Shown here in pieces: positions 1-7,274 of a DNA stretch of 64,000 nt (position 1 is its first letter; each line of letters starts with the position of its first letter). The DNA lies in contig NZ_FBYC01000001.1 of the NCBI RefSeq assembly GCF_001517585.1, forward strand, positions 1 through 64,000, in the 5' to 3' direction. The notes below the pieces were generated by a model. That model worked only from the letters and a program-made list of their open reading frames with translations, was not told the DNA's origin and searched no databases. A program made the translations under genes and the position numbers. This DNA comes from Roseibaca calidilacus (lineage in GTDB: Bacteria > Pseudomonadota > Alphaproteobacteria > Rhodobacterales > Rhodobacteraceae).

Positions 1-1236
1 GTGGTCGAGCCTGAAAGTATCGCATGCCCCTGCGGCTGCGGGGACATGGTCAAGATTGGCGAAGACCGGAGCGAGCGGCTGGATTACATCCCGGCGCGCT
101 ATCAGGTGATCGTCACGATCCGCCCGAAATACGCCTGCCCCAAGGGGCGCACAGGCGTGGTGCAAGCCAAGGCGCCTGCGCATCTGTTGGAGGGCAGCTG
201 GCCCACCGAGGCGTTGCTGGCACAGATTGCCGTCTCCAAGCATTCCGAGCACATGCCACTGAACAGGCAGGCCATGGTCATGGCGCGGCACGGGGTCCCG
301 ATCGACCGATCCGTATTGGCCGACTGGATGGGCCGTACCGGGGCGCTGATCGCACCTGTCGTTGACCACATGGCCAAGCGCCTGATGGCCGAGAGCACGC
401 GGCTTTACGTCGATGAAACCACCGCCCCGGTTCTCGACCCGGGGCGTGGAAAGACCAAGACTGGCTATTTGTGGGCCGTGTTGCGCGATGATCGCGGTTG
501 GGGTGGGACTGCGCCGCCGGGTGTGGTGTTCCATTATCGTCCCGGACGGAAAGGCGCGTATGCCGCCGAAATCCTCGACGGCTTCAACGGCACGATCCAG
601 GTCGATGCCTATGGTGGCTATACCCATCTGGCCACATCCAAGCGCACAGGTGGCGATCCGCTGCAGCTGGCTTTCTGCTGGGCGCACGGCAGGCGCAAGC
701 TGATCAAGGCCAAGCCGAAGAAGGGATCGCCCATCGTGGACGAGGCGCTGTTGCGGATCGCGGCGCTTTACAAGATCGAGGACGCCATCCGGGGGCTCGA
801 CCCGGACCGCCGCCGGGCTGTCCGGCAGGAAATGTCCCACCCGCTTGTCGATGAATTCTTCACTTGGCTAAAGGCACAGGCCGCCCGCGTCTCGCGCAAA
901 TCCGACCTCGGTGAGGCCATGGCCTACATGCTGAAACGGCAGGACGGCTTCAGGCTATTCCTCGAGGACGGACGCGTCGACATCGACTCCAACCTTGTCG
1001 AAAACGCCATCCGCAGCCCGGCCATGAACCGCCGCAACGCGCTCTTCGCCGGCCACGACGAGGGCGGGCGCAATTGGGCCCGCTTCGCCAGCCTGATCGG
1101 CACATGCAAGATGAACGGCGTCGAACCCTATGCCTATCTGCGTGATCTCTTCACCAAGCTGGCCAATGGCCATCTCGACAAGGGCATCGATGCGCTGATG
1201 CCATGGGCATATGCCCAGCAGGACAAGGGTGCATAG
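1..1236 (+). CDS. tnpC: IS66 family transposase TnpC (5' end outside window)
   Basis: DDE transposase of IS66. The frame is open at the window edge, so the GTG at base 1 need not be the start; complete TnpC proteins are about 510-550 residues and 411 are visible. The visible part begins in the zinc-finger-like region (CPCGCG near residue 9, then a second Cys in YACPKG). It continues with the catalytic Asp in YVDETTAPVL, a second Asp in VDAYGGY, and the Glu in NLVENAIR, each in the expected order. The C-terminal IS66 region with GGRNWARFASLIGTCKMNG is present and ends normally. The gene looks functional in the part seen. Family assignment is from recognised motifs. Confidence 0.93.
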   Translation: MVEPESIACPCGCGDMVKIGEDRSERLDYIPARYQVIVTIRPKYACPKGRTGVVQAKAPAHLLEGSWPTEALLAQIAVSKHSEHMPLNRQAMVMARHGVPIDRSVLADWMGRTGALIAPVVDHMAKRLMAESTRLYVDETTAPVLDPGRGKTKTGYLWAVLRDDRGWGGTAPPGVVFHYRPGRKGAYAAEILDGFNGTIQVDAYGGYTHLATSKRTGGDPLQLAFCWAHGRRKLIKAKPKKGSPIVDEALLRIAALYKIEDAIRGLDPDRRRAVRQEMSHPLVDEFFTWLKAQAARVSRKSDLGEAMAYMLKRQDGFRLFLEDGRVDIDSNLVENAIRSPAMNRRNALFAGHDEGGRNWARFASLIGTCKMNGVEPYAYLRDLFTKLANGHLDKGIDALMPWAYAQQDKGA

Positions 1237-1339
1237 GGAACTCGTTGCGTAGTACATTATGAGCTACTGCGCGCCCTCCGATCCGCACCATCTCACCAAA
1301 GCGCAAGCCCGGAACCAATGGGGCGTAGCCGCCGCTTGC
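1..1339 (+). mobile_element. IS66-family element, right part
   Basis: Right-hand part of an IS66-type element; the left part lies outside the window. It holds most of tnpC, about 80 bp of non-coding end, and a terminal repeat at 1320-1339 that reads GCAAGCGGCGGCTACGCCCC on the minus strand. The same end, with three differences (GTAAGCGACGGCCACGCCCC), occurs at 4319-4338 on the second IS66 copy, which supports it as the IS66 inverted repeat. The element is inserted inside istB of an IS21 element: istB reading is lost exactly at 1339/1340. Confidence 0.85.
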
Positions 1340-1730
1340 GGTGATGCTCGATAGCCTGGATGCCGAGGGCCGTCGCAACATGCGATTTCCCTGTGCCAGG
1401 CCCCCCGATCAGCACCACATTCTCTGCGCCATCCAGAAATTCGCAGCGATGGAGCTGGCGGACCAGAGCTTCACGCATTTCACTGGCGGCAAAGTCGAAC
1501 GCGGACAAGTCCTTGTATGCTGGGAAGCGGGCTGCCTTCATGTGATATGCGATCGAGCGCACCTCGCGCTCGGCCATTTCAGCCTTTAGCAGTTGCGACA
1601 GGATCGGCATGGCAGCCTCGAATGCAGGCGCTCCCTGATCGAGTAGATCCTGCACGGCCTGCGCCATGCCTGGCATTTTAAGGCTGCGCAACATGATGAT
1701 GAGAGCTGCACCGGCGGGGTCATGACGCAT
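1340..1730 (-). pseudogene. istB: istB, IS21 helper ATPase, truncated by IS66 insertion
   Basis: N-terminal half of the IS21 helper ATPase, which assists the IstA transposase. The start is ATG at 1730 (MRHDPAG), preceded by GAGGA at a 7-nt spacing, and it overlaps the istA end by about 11 nt as is usual for IS21. The AAA+ Walker A motif GGPGTGKSH is intact. About 130 residues remain of about 240-260. Reading past 1340 enters the IS66 terminal repeat, so the last 16 residues of the open frame (to 1293) are IS66 sequence. Confidence 0.88.
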
Positions 1731-2680
1731 GGCGTGTTCCTCTCGTGGTGCGCAACCCATCGTAGCGCGCGACATTGGCCTCGGGCTCTTTGCTCAGCGT
1801 CAAGGCCGCAGGAGGGTTCACATCCGGCTGGTCGGTCAGTTTGCCATCCAGCAGCCTGTGGAGCAGGTTCAGAACATGGGTCTTGGTCGGCACGCCCGCC
1901 TCCAGAGCCAATTCCACGGCGCACAGGACGGCCTGTTCGTCATGGTGCAGCACCAAGGACAGGATATCGACCATCTCGCGGTCCCCGCCGGGCTGGCGCA
2001 GTATCTTCGCCTGTAACATGCGGAAGGGTTCGGGCATTTCCACAAAGGGAGCACCATTGCGCAACGCTCCGGGTTTACGCTGAACCACCGCCAGATAGTG
2101 GCGCCAGTCATAGATCACGCGCCCCGGCTGGCGGTGCGACCGGTCGATGATGCGCTCATGCGTGCAAATCACATGCCCCTCGGCGACGACCACCAGCCGC
2201 TCAGGGTAAATGCGAAGGCTGACGGGGCGGTTTGCAAAGCTGGCGGGCACAGAATAACGGGTGCGATCAAAGTTGATCAGGCATGTCGGCGAGACGCGCT
2301 TTCTTTCCTCGACAAAGCCATCGAACATTGTGGGGAGCGCCATCAGCGCAGGCTTCTCGGCTGCCCACACATCTGCGATGCTGCCAGGCAAGGTGCCATG
2401 CGCCGTCTCTGCCCATAGCAGCTTACAGCGTTCTTCCAGCCAAGCATTCAGCGCATCCAGATCCGGAAAGGCCGGCATCAGCTGCCACATGCGTCGTGCT
2501 GGAAGCACGCCTCCGGCGTGACGGCGCGCGTCGCGGACATTCTTCTCGACCTGTCCCTTCTCCCAGCCCGCTGCCGGGTTACAGAACTCGGGATCAAAAA
2601 CGTAATGGCTGGTCATCGCCGTGAACCGCGCATTCACATCGCGCTTCTTGCCAAGTCCGACCTTGTCGACCGCCGTCTTC

Positions 2681-2720
2681 GTTCGGCCTGGCCTCGGACC
2701 CGTGGCGGCCAAGCCTCACT
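2681..2720 (-). repeat. 40-nt insert 2 in istA
   Basis: Insert between GIYD and the KTAVDKV region of istA. It runs from AGTGAG (minus strand, 2720-2715) to GAAC (2684-2681). It is 26/40 identical without gaps to the insert at 3220-3259 and lies in the same orientation. It can fold with GGCTTGGCC pairing to GGCCAGGCC (one G-U pair). The net frame change is the same as for the other insert. Confidence 0.6.
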
Positions 2721-3219
2721 GTCATAGATGCCGCGGCTTGGGACGCCTTCGAAGACACGGAACGCATGCCAATGGGCATCAAACAGCATCTCATGCGTTT
2801 GCAGCAGATAGGCCCGCACCAAAAATGCCCGGCTGTGCGACAGCTTAACGTGGGCGACCTGCAGCTTGATCCGCTCACCGCCGACATAGGCCCAGTCTTC
2901 GCTCCAATCAAACTGAAAGGCTTCACCCGGCTGGAACACAAGCGGCACGAAGACACCCCGGTCGGTCGTGTGATACGCGCGCTGGCGTTCGCCTTTCCAT
3001 TCACGAACGAAGGCCGCAACACGCTCGTAGGAACCGTCATATCCCAGCTTCACCAGATCGGCGTGCATCAGCTTCGCCGTCCGGCGCTCTTTGCGTGATT
3101 TGCGCTGATCCGAGACAAGCCAAGCTGTCAGCTGCTTGGCATATGGGGCGAGCTTGCTAGGACGATCCGGCGTCTGAAACGCCGGTTCAACAATCCCCTC
3201 CCGCAGATATTTCTTGATT

Positions 3220-3259
3220 GTTCGCGGTTCCTTCGAACCGATGGCAGTCACCGCTCACT
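3220..3259 (-). repeat. 40-nt insert 1 in istA
   Basis: Insert after ISR in the N-terminal helix-turn-helix of istA. It starts AGTGAG and ends GAAC on the minus strand. It contains a perfect 6-bp hairpin CGGTTC-GAAG-GAACCG and an in-frame TGA stop, so plain translation ends here. It is related to the insert at 2681-2720. Confidence 0.6.
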
Positions 3260-3399
3260 GCGCGATATGCCCGTGCGCCGTGCAATCTCGCGAATGGGCA
3301 TCTTGTCTCGCAGCGCCCATGTTCTGATTACCTTCAAAAATCCCATGTCGATCACTCCATTTGCCCCCAGCTGGTTCAAGCCGGGGCAAGGTTGCACAT

Positions 3400-3449
3400 G
3401 GGTCAATTCTCAATGACAGTTTTGGCGATTACCGGGTCAAATCTCAGTG
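3400..3449 (-). repeat. IS21 terminal repeats
   Basis: Two 16-bp near-identical repeats in the IS21 left end, 3400-3415 and 3434-3449, both fitting GGGTCAAnTCTCAnTG on the + strand. Multiple short repeats at the ends, used as IstA binding sites, are a known IS21 feature. Related sequence recurs at about 58565-58615. Confidence 0.7.
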
Positions 3450-3793
3450 GCAATCAACACCAGCACCCTTTGCGCCACCACCCGCCGCCAATCCAGACCT
3501 TCGAACAAGGCTTCCGCCTGCGCCCGAGACAGCCGCATAACCCCGTCCTGAATCTTCGGCCAGGCGAAGCTGCCCTGTTCCAGGACCTTGTAGATCAGCA
3601 CCATTCCGGTGCCATCCCACACAAGGATCTTCAACCTGTCCCCGCGTTTTGACCGAAACACCACCGTCACCCCGGAATGCGGATCGAGCTTCAGCTCCGT
3701 CTGCACGATCAGCGCCAGAGCGTTGTGCCCACAGCGGAAGTCTACTGGCTTCGTCGCGATCAGGATCGGCAGCCTCTGACCCGCGACGATCAT
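3437..3793 (-). CDS. tnpB: IS66 accessory protein TnpB, 3' end replaced by IS21
   Basis: IS66 family OrfB/TnpB protein of about 118 residues. Family signatures seen are KPVDFRCGHNAL, VVFRSKRGDRLKIL, WDGTGM and the C-terminal FEGLDWRRV. The ATG overlaps the tnpA stop by four bases, the coupled arrangement usual in IS66. The last seven or so residues come from IS21 sequence, because the frame crosses the junction at about 3459, so the natural C-terminus is lost. TnpB is required for transposition in several IS66 elements, with an unknown exact role. Confidence 0.9.
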   Translation of the reverse strand: MIVAGQRLPILIATKPVDFRCGHNALALIVQTELKLDPHSGVTVVFRSKRGDRLKILVWDGTGMVLIYKVLEQGSFAWPKIQDGVMRLSRAQAEALFEGLDWRRVVAQRVLVLIATEI

Positions 3794-4338
3794 GTCGCCC
3801 CGCGCAATGCACGCACCAGCGCCGCCGCGCGCTCCACTGTAACATCACCGGGAATACGCAAGCGCAGGTCGGACCCGACCTCAATCGTCAGCACACCAGA
3901 GCCATCCTGCGCGGCCGCGGCCGTGGAAAACACCGGCTGATCCATGGGCTCGGGCAGAATTGACAGCGGCACAAAGGCAGGCTCCGCCGCCTCCGACGCA
4001 GGCGATCCGTTCAGCGCATCCATCAGGTCACCCGGCAAAGCCAACCGACCCTGTCGGGCATGGCGACGCCAATCTGACAGGTGATGTGGGAGCAAATCGT
4101 ATTTGCGTGCCACATCCACAACCCGCGCCCCAGGCTGATAACTCTCCGCGACAATCTTCGCTTTCACTTCCGATGGCCATCGGCGATTGCGCCGTCGCGG
4201 TTCAACAATTTCACACCGACCCATAAATCCGTCGCCACCATCCGCCATGCGAAACCTCCATCTGCGCGCGCAGACCTTCTCGCAGGCATGCCACGCGTCA
4301 GGAACAGGACAAATCAATGGGGCGTGGCCGTCGCTTAC
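3460..4338 (-). mobile_element. IS66-family element, left part (tnpA-tnpB)
   Basis: Left end of a second IS66 copy reading leftwards: terminal repeat GTAAGCGACGGCCACGCCCC at 4338-4319, then tnpA and tnpB. tnpC is absent because the IS21 element is joined to the end of tnpB at about 3459. The repeat is inserted in an older IS66 tnpA, whose remainder follows from 4339 on the + strand. Confidence 0.85.
3790..4248 (-). CDS. tnpA: IS66 accessory protein TnpA (helix-turn-helix)
   Basis: IS66 OrfA/TnpA of 152 residues. The start is ATG at 4248 (MADGGDGFMG), chosen because GGAGG lies 6 nt upstream; the frame is open farther upstream but without a good ribosome site. The N-terminal half is a transposase-type helix-turn-helix (RRWPSEVKAKIVAES, then VARKYDLLPHHLSDWRR). 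The C-terminal part has the IS66-typical LTIEVGSDLRLRIPGDV followed by a short helix. It lies between its terminal repeat and tnpB with a 4-nt overlap. Confidence 0.9.
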   Translation of the reverse strand: MADGGDGFMGRCEIVEPRRRNRRWPSEVKAKIVAESYQPGARVVDVARKYDLLPHHLSDWRRHARQGRLALPGDLMDALNGSPASEAAEPAFVPLSILPEPMDQPVFSTAAAAQDGSGVLTIEVGSDLRLRIPGDVTVERAAALVRALRGAT

Positions 4339-4530
4339 GAATGGTCAGCGGCGCTGGCTGGATGTGGTGAGAGCGCGGATTGTTGCGGAGCCGCTGACGC
4401 CGGGGCCTACGGCAAATGAGGTTGCGCGGCGATACGGGTTGCGGGCCAATCATTTTTCAGAATGGCGGCGTCGTGCGTGGCGCGGCACGCTTGTTTTTCC
4501 GGCTGCCCCGGAAGGCGACAGACTGTGCTT
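4339..4530 (+). pseudogene. tnpA: IS66 tnpA fragment, 5' end removed by IS66 insertion
   Basis: A + strand frame reads RWLDVVRARIVAEPLTPG and then ANEVARRYGLRANHFSEWRR, the TnpA helix-turn-helix of a third, diverged IS66 copy. It begins directly at the terminal repeat of the neighbouring IS66 element (4338/4339) and has no start. The frame loses family resemblance after about 4530. This is the last transposon sequence before the secretion locus. Confidence 0.75.
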
Positions 4531-4645
4531 CGCGGCGGTCATTCTGGCCGGATCGAGGGTAACGGTAGTATCTTCAATTTTATCTACTCCGTCGTTGCAA
4601 CAAGCGGCCATTTATTGAACTTGGAAACAAAAAAGGCACGGTACT
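4531..4645 (+). promoter_or_regulatory. Leader of the giant-protein locus
   Basis: About 115 bp between IS66 debris and the first gene, more AT-rich than its surroundings. It must hold the promoter if the locus is transcribed from its own start. TTGCAA at 4595-4600 is a weak -35 candidate, but I cannot pair it with a convincing -10. An AAAAGG at about 4631-4636 is the ribosome site for the first gene. Confidence 0.3.
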
Positions 4646-5737
4646 TTGCGGTTTCCTTCAGTCGCCCTATCCAGATTTGCGCTTCTGGTCGGAGCGGGCG
4701 TTTTATTGTCCGCAGGCCAAAGTGCAGCTGACGAAGATCCTGTTGGGCGCTTGGCGTTCGGCGTGGGATATGACCGGGATTCCGGTGTCAGCCTTGTGGG
4801 TGCGTTTCAGCATCGGGCCTTGATGGGGCGGGATCAGTCGATCGATCTCGCCTTTTCGGTATCGTCCCAAGAGCAGACCGTCGCGCTGGACTACCGTCTG
4901 AACCGGTTGGGCGACGGCAATCCGACATTTGGTGTTGCGGTCAGTCATGCGGAGCGGGATCGCAGCGAACGTCAGGGTATCGACACCAGCGTCACCCGCG
5001 TGTCACCGGGAGCGGTCTGGGATCTGGGCGATGCGGGGGTCATGTCGCTCGGCCTTGTCTTCATCAAGGATGATTTGCGCGCCTTGGCAGAGGCACCCGC
5101 CATCCTTCAGGACGAGGATGGAGCGCGGTCGCTGATGGGCGTGGCGCTGAATGGCGAGCTCGGGTTCGGCGCTGTTGAGTTGGGCTTCAATGCGGTCCTG
5201 CTCGATGATGGCGAGGATCTTCGCTACACCAAGGCCGAGGTTGCGCTGGATTACGCCCTGCCGATCCCGCCCGGTGCGCTTTCTGCCGAGCTTGCCCTCA
5301 GGGCAGGGGCCATCAATGTTGCGCAGGGACAAACCACGCTGAACGACCGATTTCTTCCATCGTCGGGTGCCATTCGCGGCTTCGAGGCGAACGGATTCGG
5401 CCCGGTGGATCCCGCGGCCCTTGATGGCGCGCCCGTGGGGGCGACGCGCTATGCGGTCATGTCCTTCGACACGCGTTATGCAGGGCTTTTGCCGGGTGCG
5501 CCGGACGTGTCCTTTGGCCTTTTCATGGATGTTGGCTCGGCCTGGGGGCTGGATGCGAATGGCGATGCGGCGCGCGCGACCATTGACGCCGATACCTACT
5601 GGCGCGGCGCGGCTGGCATCACCATCGGTCGGGATTTCGGGGCGGCGCGCCTTGAACTGGTGCTTTCTGATGCCTTTGCGCACAGGCCTTCGGACCGTGT
5701 GCAAAACGTACAACTGAATTTTTCCAGCACCTTCTGA
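4646..5737 (+). CDS. Omp85-type outer-membrane beta-barrel without POTRA domains
   Basis: A 363-residue outer-membrane protein. A signal peptide covers about residues 1-28 (hydrophobic FALLVGAGVLLSAG, then SAADEDP). The rest is barrel-like alternating strands with Omp85 landmarks: IRGFEANGFGP at residues 243-253 (the L6-loop RGF motif; R244, G245, F246), FGLFMDVGSAWG near 291-302, and a terminal beta-signal ending in Phe363. BamA and TamA proteins are usually 550-850 residues because of N-terminal POTRA domains. Here the barrel follows the signal peptide at once, so none can fit. The start is TTG at 4646, with AAAAGG 9-10 nt upstream and the signal peptide in frame. It is first of eight genes, and its stop overlaps the ribosome site of the next. 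It could insert or conduct the giant protein; that is inference. Confidence 0.8.
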   Translation: MRFPSVALSRFALLVGAGVLLSAGQSAADEDPVGRLAFGVGYDRDSGVSLVGAFQHRALMGRDQSIDLAFSVSSQEQTVALDYRLNRLGDGNPTFGVAVSHAERDRSERQGIDTSVTRVSPGAVWDLGDAGVMSLGLVFIKDDLRALAEAPAILQDEDGARSLMGVALNGELGFGAVELGFNAVLLDDGEDLRYTKAEVALDYALPIPPGALSAELALRAGAINVAQGQTTLNDRFLPSSGAIRGFEANGFGPVDPAALDGAPVGATRYAVMSFDTRYAGLLPGAPDVSFGLFMDVGSAWGLDANGDAARATIDADTYWRGAAGITIGRDFGAARLELVLSDAFAHRPSDRVQNVQLNFSSTF

Positions 5738-5746
5738 GGTGGCAGA

Positions 5747-7249
5747 ATGGAACGGGCTGTCATGCAACGCTTCGCGCAAAGGACAATGGGTCAGCTGATC
5801 GGACTGACACTGGCGATGGCGCTGGCAGGCTGTGGTGGCAACATCAAGTTCGAGAAGACGGCCGACGAGTTGCTCGAGGCGATGGAGCGCGAGGGCCCCG
5901 TTGTCCCGCTGCCCGACAGGCTTGCGCCGGCCACGATCGACAGCGCAGCCATGCTGTCCGAATTCGCGTTCGCGGCCTCACAGATGAGCCAGCGCACCGC
6001 CTCTGCACGGCGTCTGATGCTGGCTGCCGAAGCCCGTGTCGAGGAAGCGGAGCGCGAGTTTTATCCTCAGGTCACGCTGACGGCCGAGCAGATCACAACG
6101 GAACAGTCGATCCTCGAAAGTTCGAACCCGTCGGTTGAGGGCGATGTGTCGAGCTATGAGACAGGAAACGTGAATCTCACCGCGCGTCTGCGTCTACTTG
6201 ATCTTCAACGATCTGCCGCCGTGGTCGCGGCCCGCTCAGAGGCGGCGGCCCGCGCCGCCGATCTGAAAGCGGCCGAGCAAGATCTGCTGGAGGATATCGT
6301 CACGGCCTATGTGCAGGCAGGCGAAGCGCTTGAGCGCTGGCGCCTTGCACAGGCCGAGGTGCAGTTCTATTCGGCGCGCGCTGAGTTCGAAGTACGCCAG
6401 GAAGCCGCTGGCGAATTGCGCGGCTCGGCGCGGTCTGTCGCTGCGGCGGAACTTGCGCGTGCGCGCAGTGATGCAGAGATCGCAGCCGCCGATTTCCGGA
6501 TCCGAACCGATCAGATGTGCGGGCTGGGTTTCGATACCACATGCCCCTATCCCGCCTCGGCGCGTGTAACGGTTGCTTTGCCGCGCCCGCAAGCGATCAC
6601 GCAGGACGAACTCGACAGTATAGAGAACGCGCCCGAGATCCGGGCCATGGCCGACCGCGTGAACGTGGCACTTCGCGAGGTCGATCAGGCACGCATGGCC
6701 ATGTATCCGCGCATCACGCTGGAACTGGCGGCGGCGCAACGGGACCGGGGCGGTTCGCTCTTCGACGGCTCCAGCCTGTCGCGCACAAATGATGTCTCGC
6801 TGCAGATGGAATGGGATATTTACACCTCGGGCCGGCTGCGCAGGATCCGGGATGCAGAGTTGAACGAAGCCCTCGCAGCGGGTCACGACTACGAAGCCCG
6901 CCTTCAGAGCGCGGTCAGCGACATGCGCAGCGCGACCTCGGCGCTGAATGCGCTTTGGCAACATGACCGGTCGCTTGATCAGGTCGTCGCGCTGCGCCGT
7001 GCAGCCCTGCAGGAAATTGAGCGGGAACGCGACGCAGGTGTGCTGAGCGATCTGGACGTCGAACAGGCGCGGCTGGACCTTGTCCGCGCCGAGGTGTTCC
7101 AGCAGCGGACCCGCCGCAATTACATCGTAGCCACGGTTGCGCGCGCGCGCGCCCAAGGTGCGATGGATCAGGACCTTCTGAACACGGTTGAACGCGTGAT
7201 GTCCGACAATCGGTTCTCGGTACGCGTTTATGGAATGGCTGCCCCGTGA
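5747..7249 (+). CDS. TolC-family outer-membrane lipoprotein
   Basis: A 500-residue outer-membrane efflux/export duct protein. The N-terminus has a lipobox (LAMALAGCGG, Cys29), so it is probably lipid-anchored like NodT/CusC-type TolC relatives. Two long helical repeats follow, with typical TolC phrases: RLMLAAEARVEEAEREFYPQ, later QARMAMYPRITLELAAAQR, then the YTSGRLRRIRDAELNEA and LDVEQARLDLVRAE helices. GAGG lies 7 nt before the ATG. It comes 9 nt after the Omp85 gene and 25 nt before the giant gene. In type I secretion TolC joins a HlyD adaptor to make a continuous channel, and three HlyD-like proteins are encoded downstream. The specific substrate is inferred from context. Confidence 0.88.
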   Translation: MERAVMQRFAQRTMGQLIGLTLAMALAGCGGNIKFEKTADELLEAMEREGPVVPLPDRLAPATIDSAAMLSEFAFAASQMSQRTASARRLMLAAEARVEEAEREFYPQVTLTAEQITTEQSILESSNPSVEGDVSSYETGNVNLTARLRLLDLQRSAAVVAARSEAAARAADLKAAEQDLLEDIVTAYVQAGEALERWRLAQAEVQFYSARAEFEVRQEAAGELRGSARSVAAAELARARSDAEIAAADFRIRTDQMCGLGFDTTCPYPASARVTVALPRPQAITQDELDSIENAPEIRAMADRVNVALREVDQARMAMYPRITLELAAAQRDRGGSLFDGSSLSRTNDVSLQMEWDIYTSGRLRRIRDAELNEALAAGHDYEARLQSAVSDMRSATSALNALWQHDRSLDQVVALRRAALQEIERERDAGVLSDLDVEQARLDLVRAEVFQQRTRRNYIVATVARARAQGAMDQDLLNTVERVMSDNRFSVRVYGMAAP

Positions 7250-7274
7250 AATTTCCAGCGTTGAATGATGAAGC

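Larger units (their letters stand above)
1720..3346 (-). pseudogene. istA: istA, IS21 transposase, broken by two 40-nt inserts
   Basis: IS21 DDE transposase. The start is ATG at 3346 (MGFLKVIRTWALRDK), with the N-terminal helix-turn-helix MPIREIARRTGISR. The frame then breaks at 3220-3259, resumes (TIKKYLREG through FDWSEDWAYVGG), breaks again at 2681-2720, and resumes (TAVDKVGLGKKRDVN, then NPAAGWEKGQVEKN) to the normal end. In typical IstA proteins these sites read ISRNTIKKY and GIYDNMKTAVDKV. Each break adds a net 35 nt, and removing both restores a single frame of about 520 residues, the usual length. No other damage was seen. Confidence 0.85.
1340..3459 (-). mobile_element. IS21-family element, interrupted by IS66
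   Basis: IS21-type element reading leftwards: left end at about 3459, then istA, then istB, with istB cut by the IS66 insertion at 1339/1340. The left end starts TGTTGATTGCC on the minus strand and carries two 16-bp near repeats typical of IS21 ends. Its outer boundary is set by where the tnpB reading frame of the second IS66 copy is lost. The other end is not in the window. Confidence 0.8.

Noticed and set aside
1293-1339. C-terminal extension of the istB frame
   Set aside because: It is the IS66 terminal repeat and adjacent IS66 DNA read by chance, not IstB sequence.
5003-5779. 258-codon minus-strand frame over the Omp85 gene
   Set aside because: It is antisense to a gene with a signal peptide, RGF motif and C-terminal beta-signal; the antisense product has no recognisable features.
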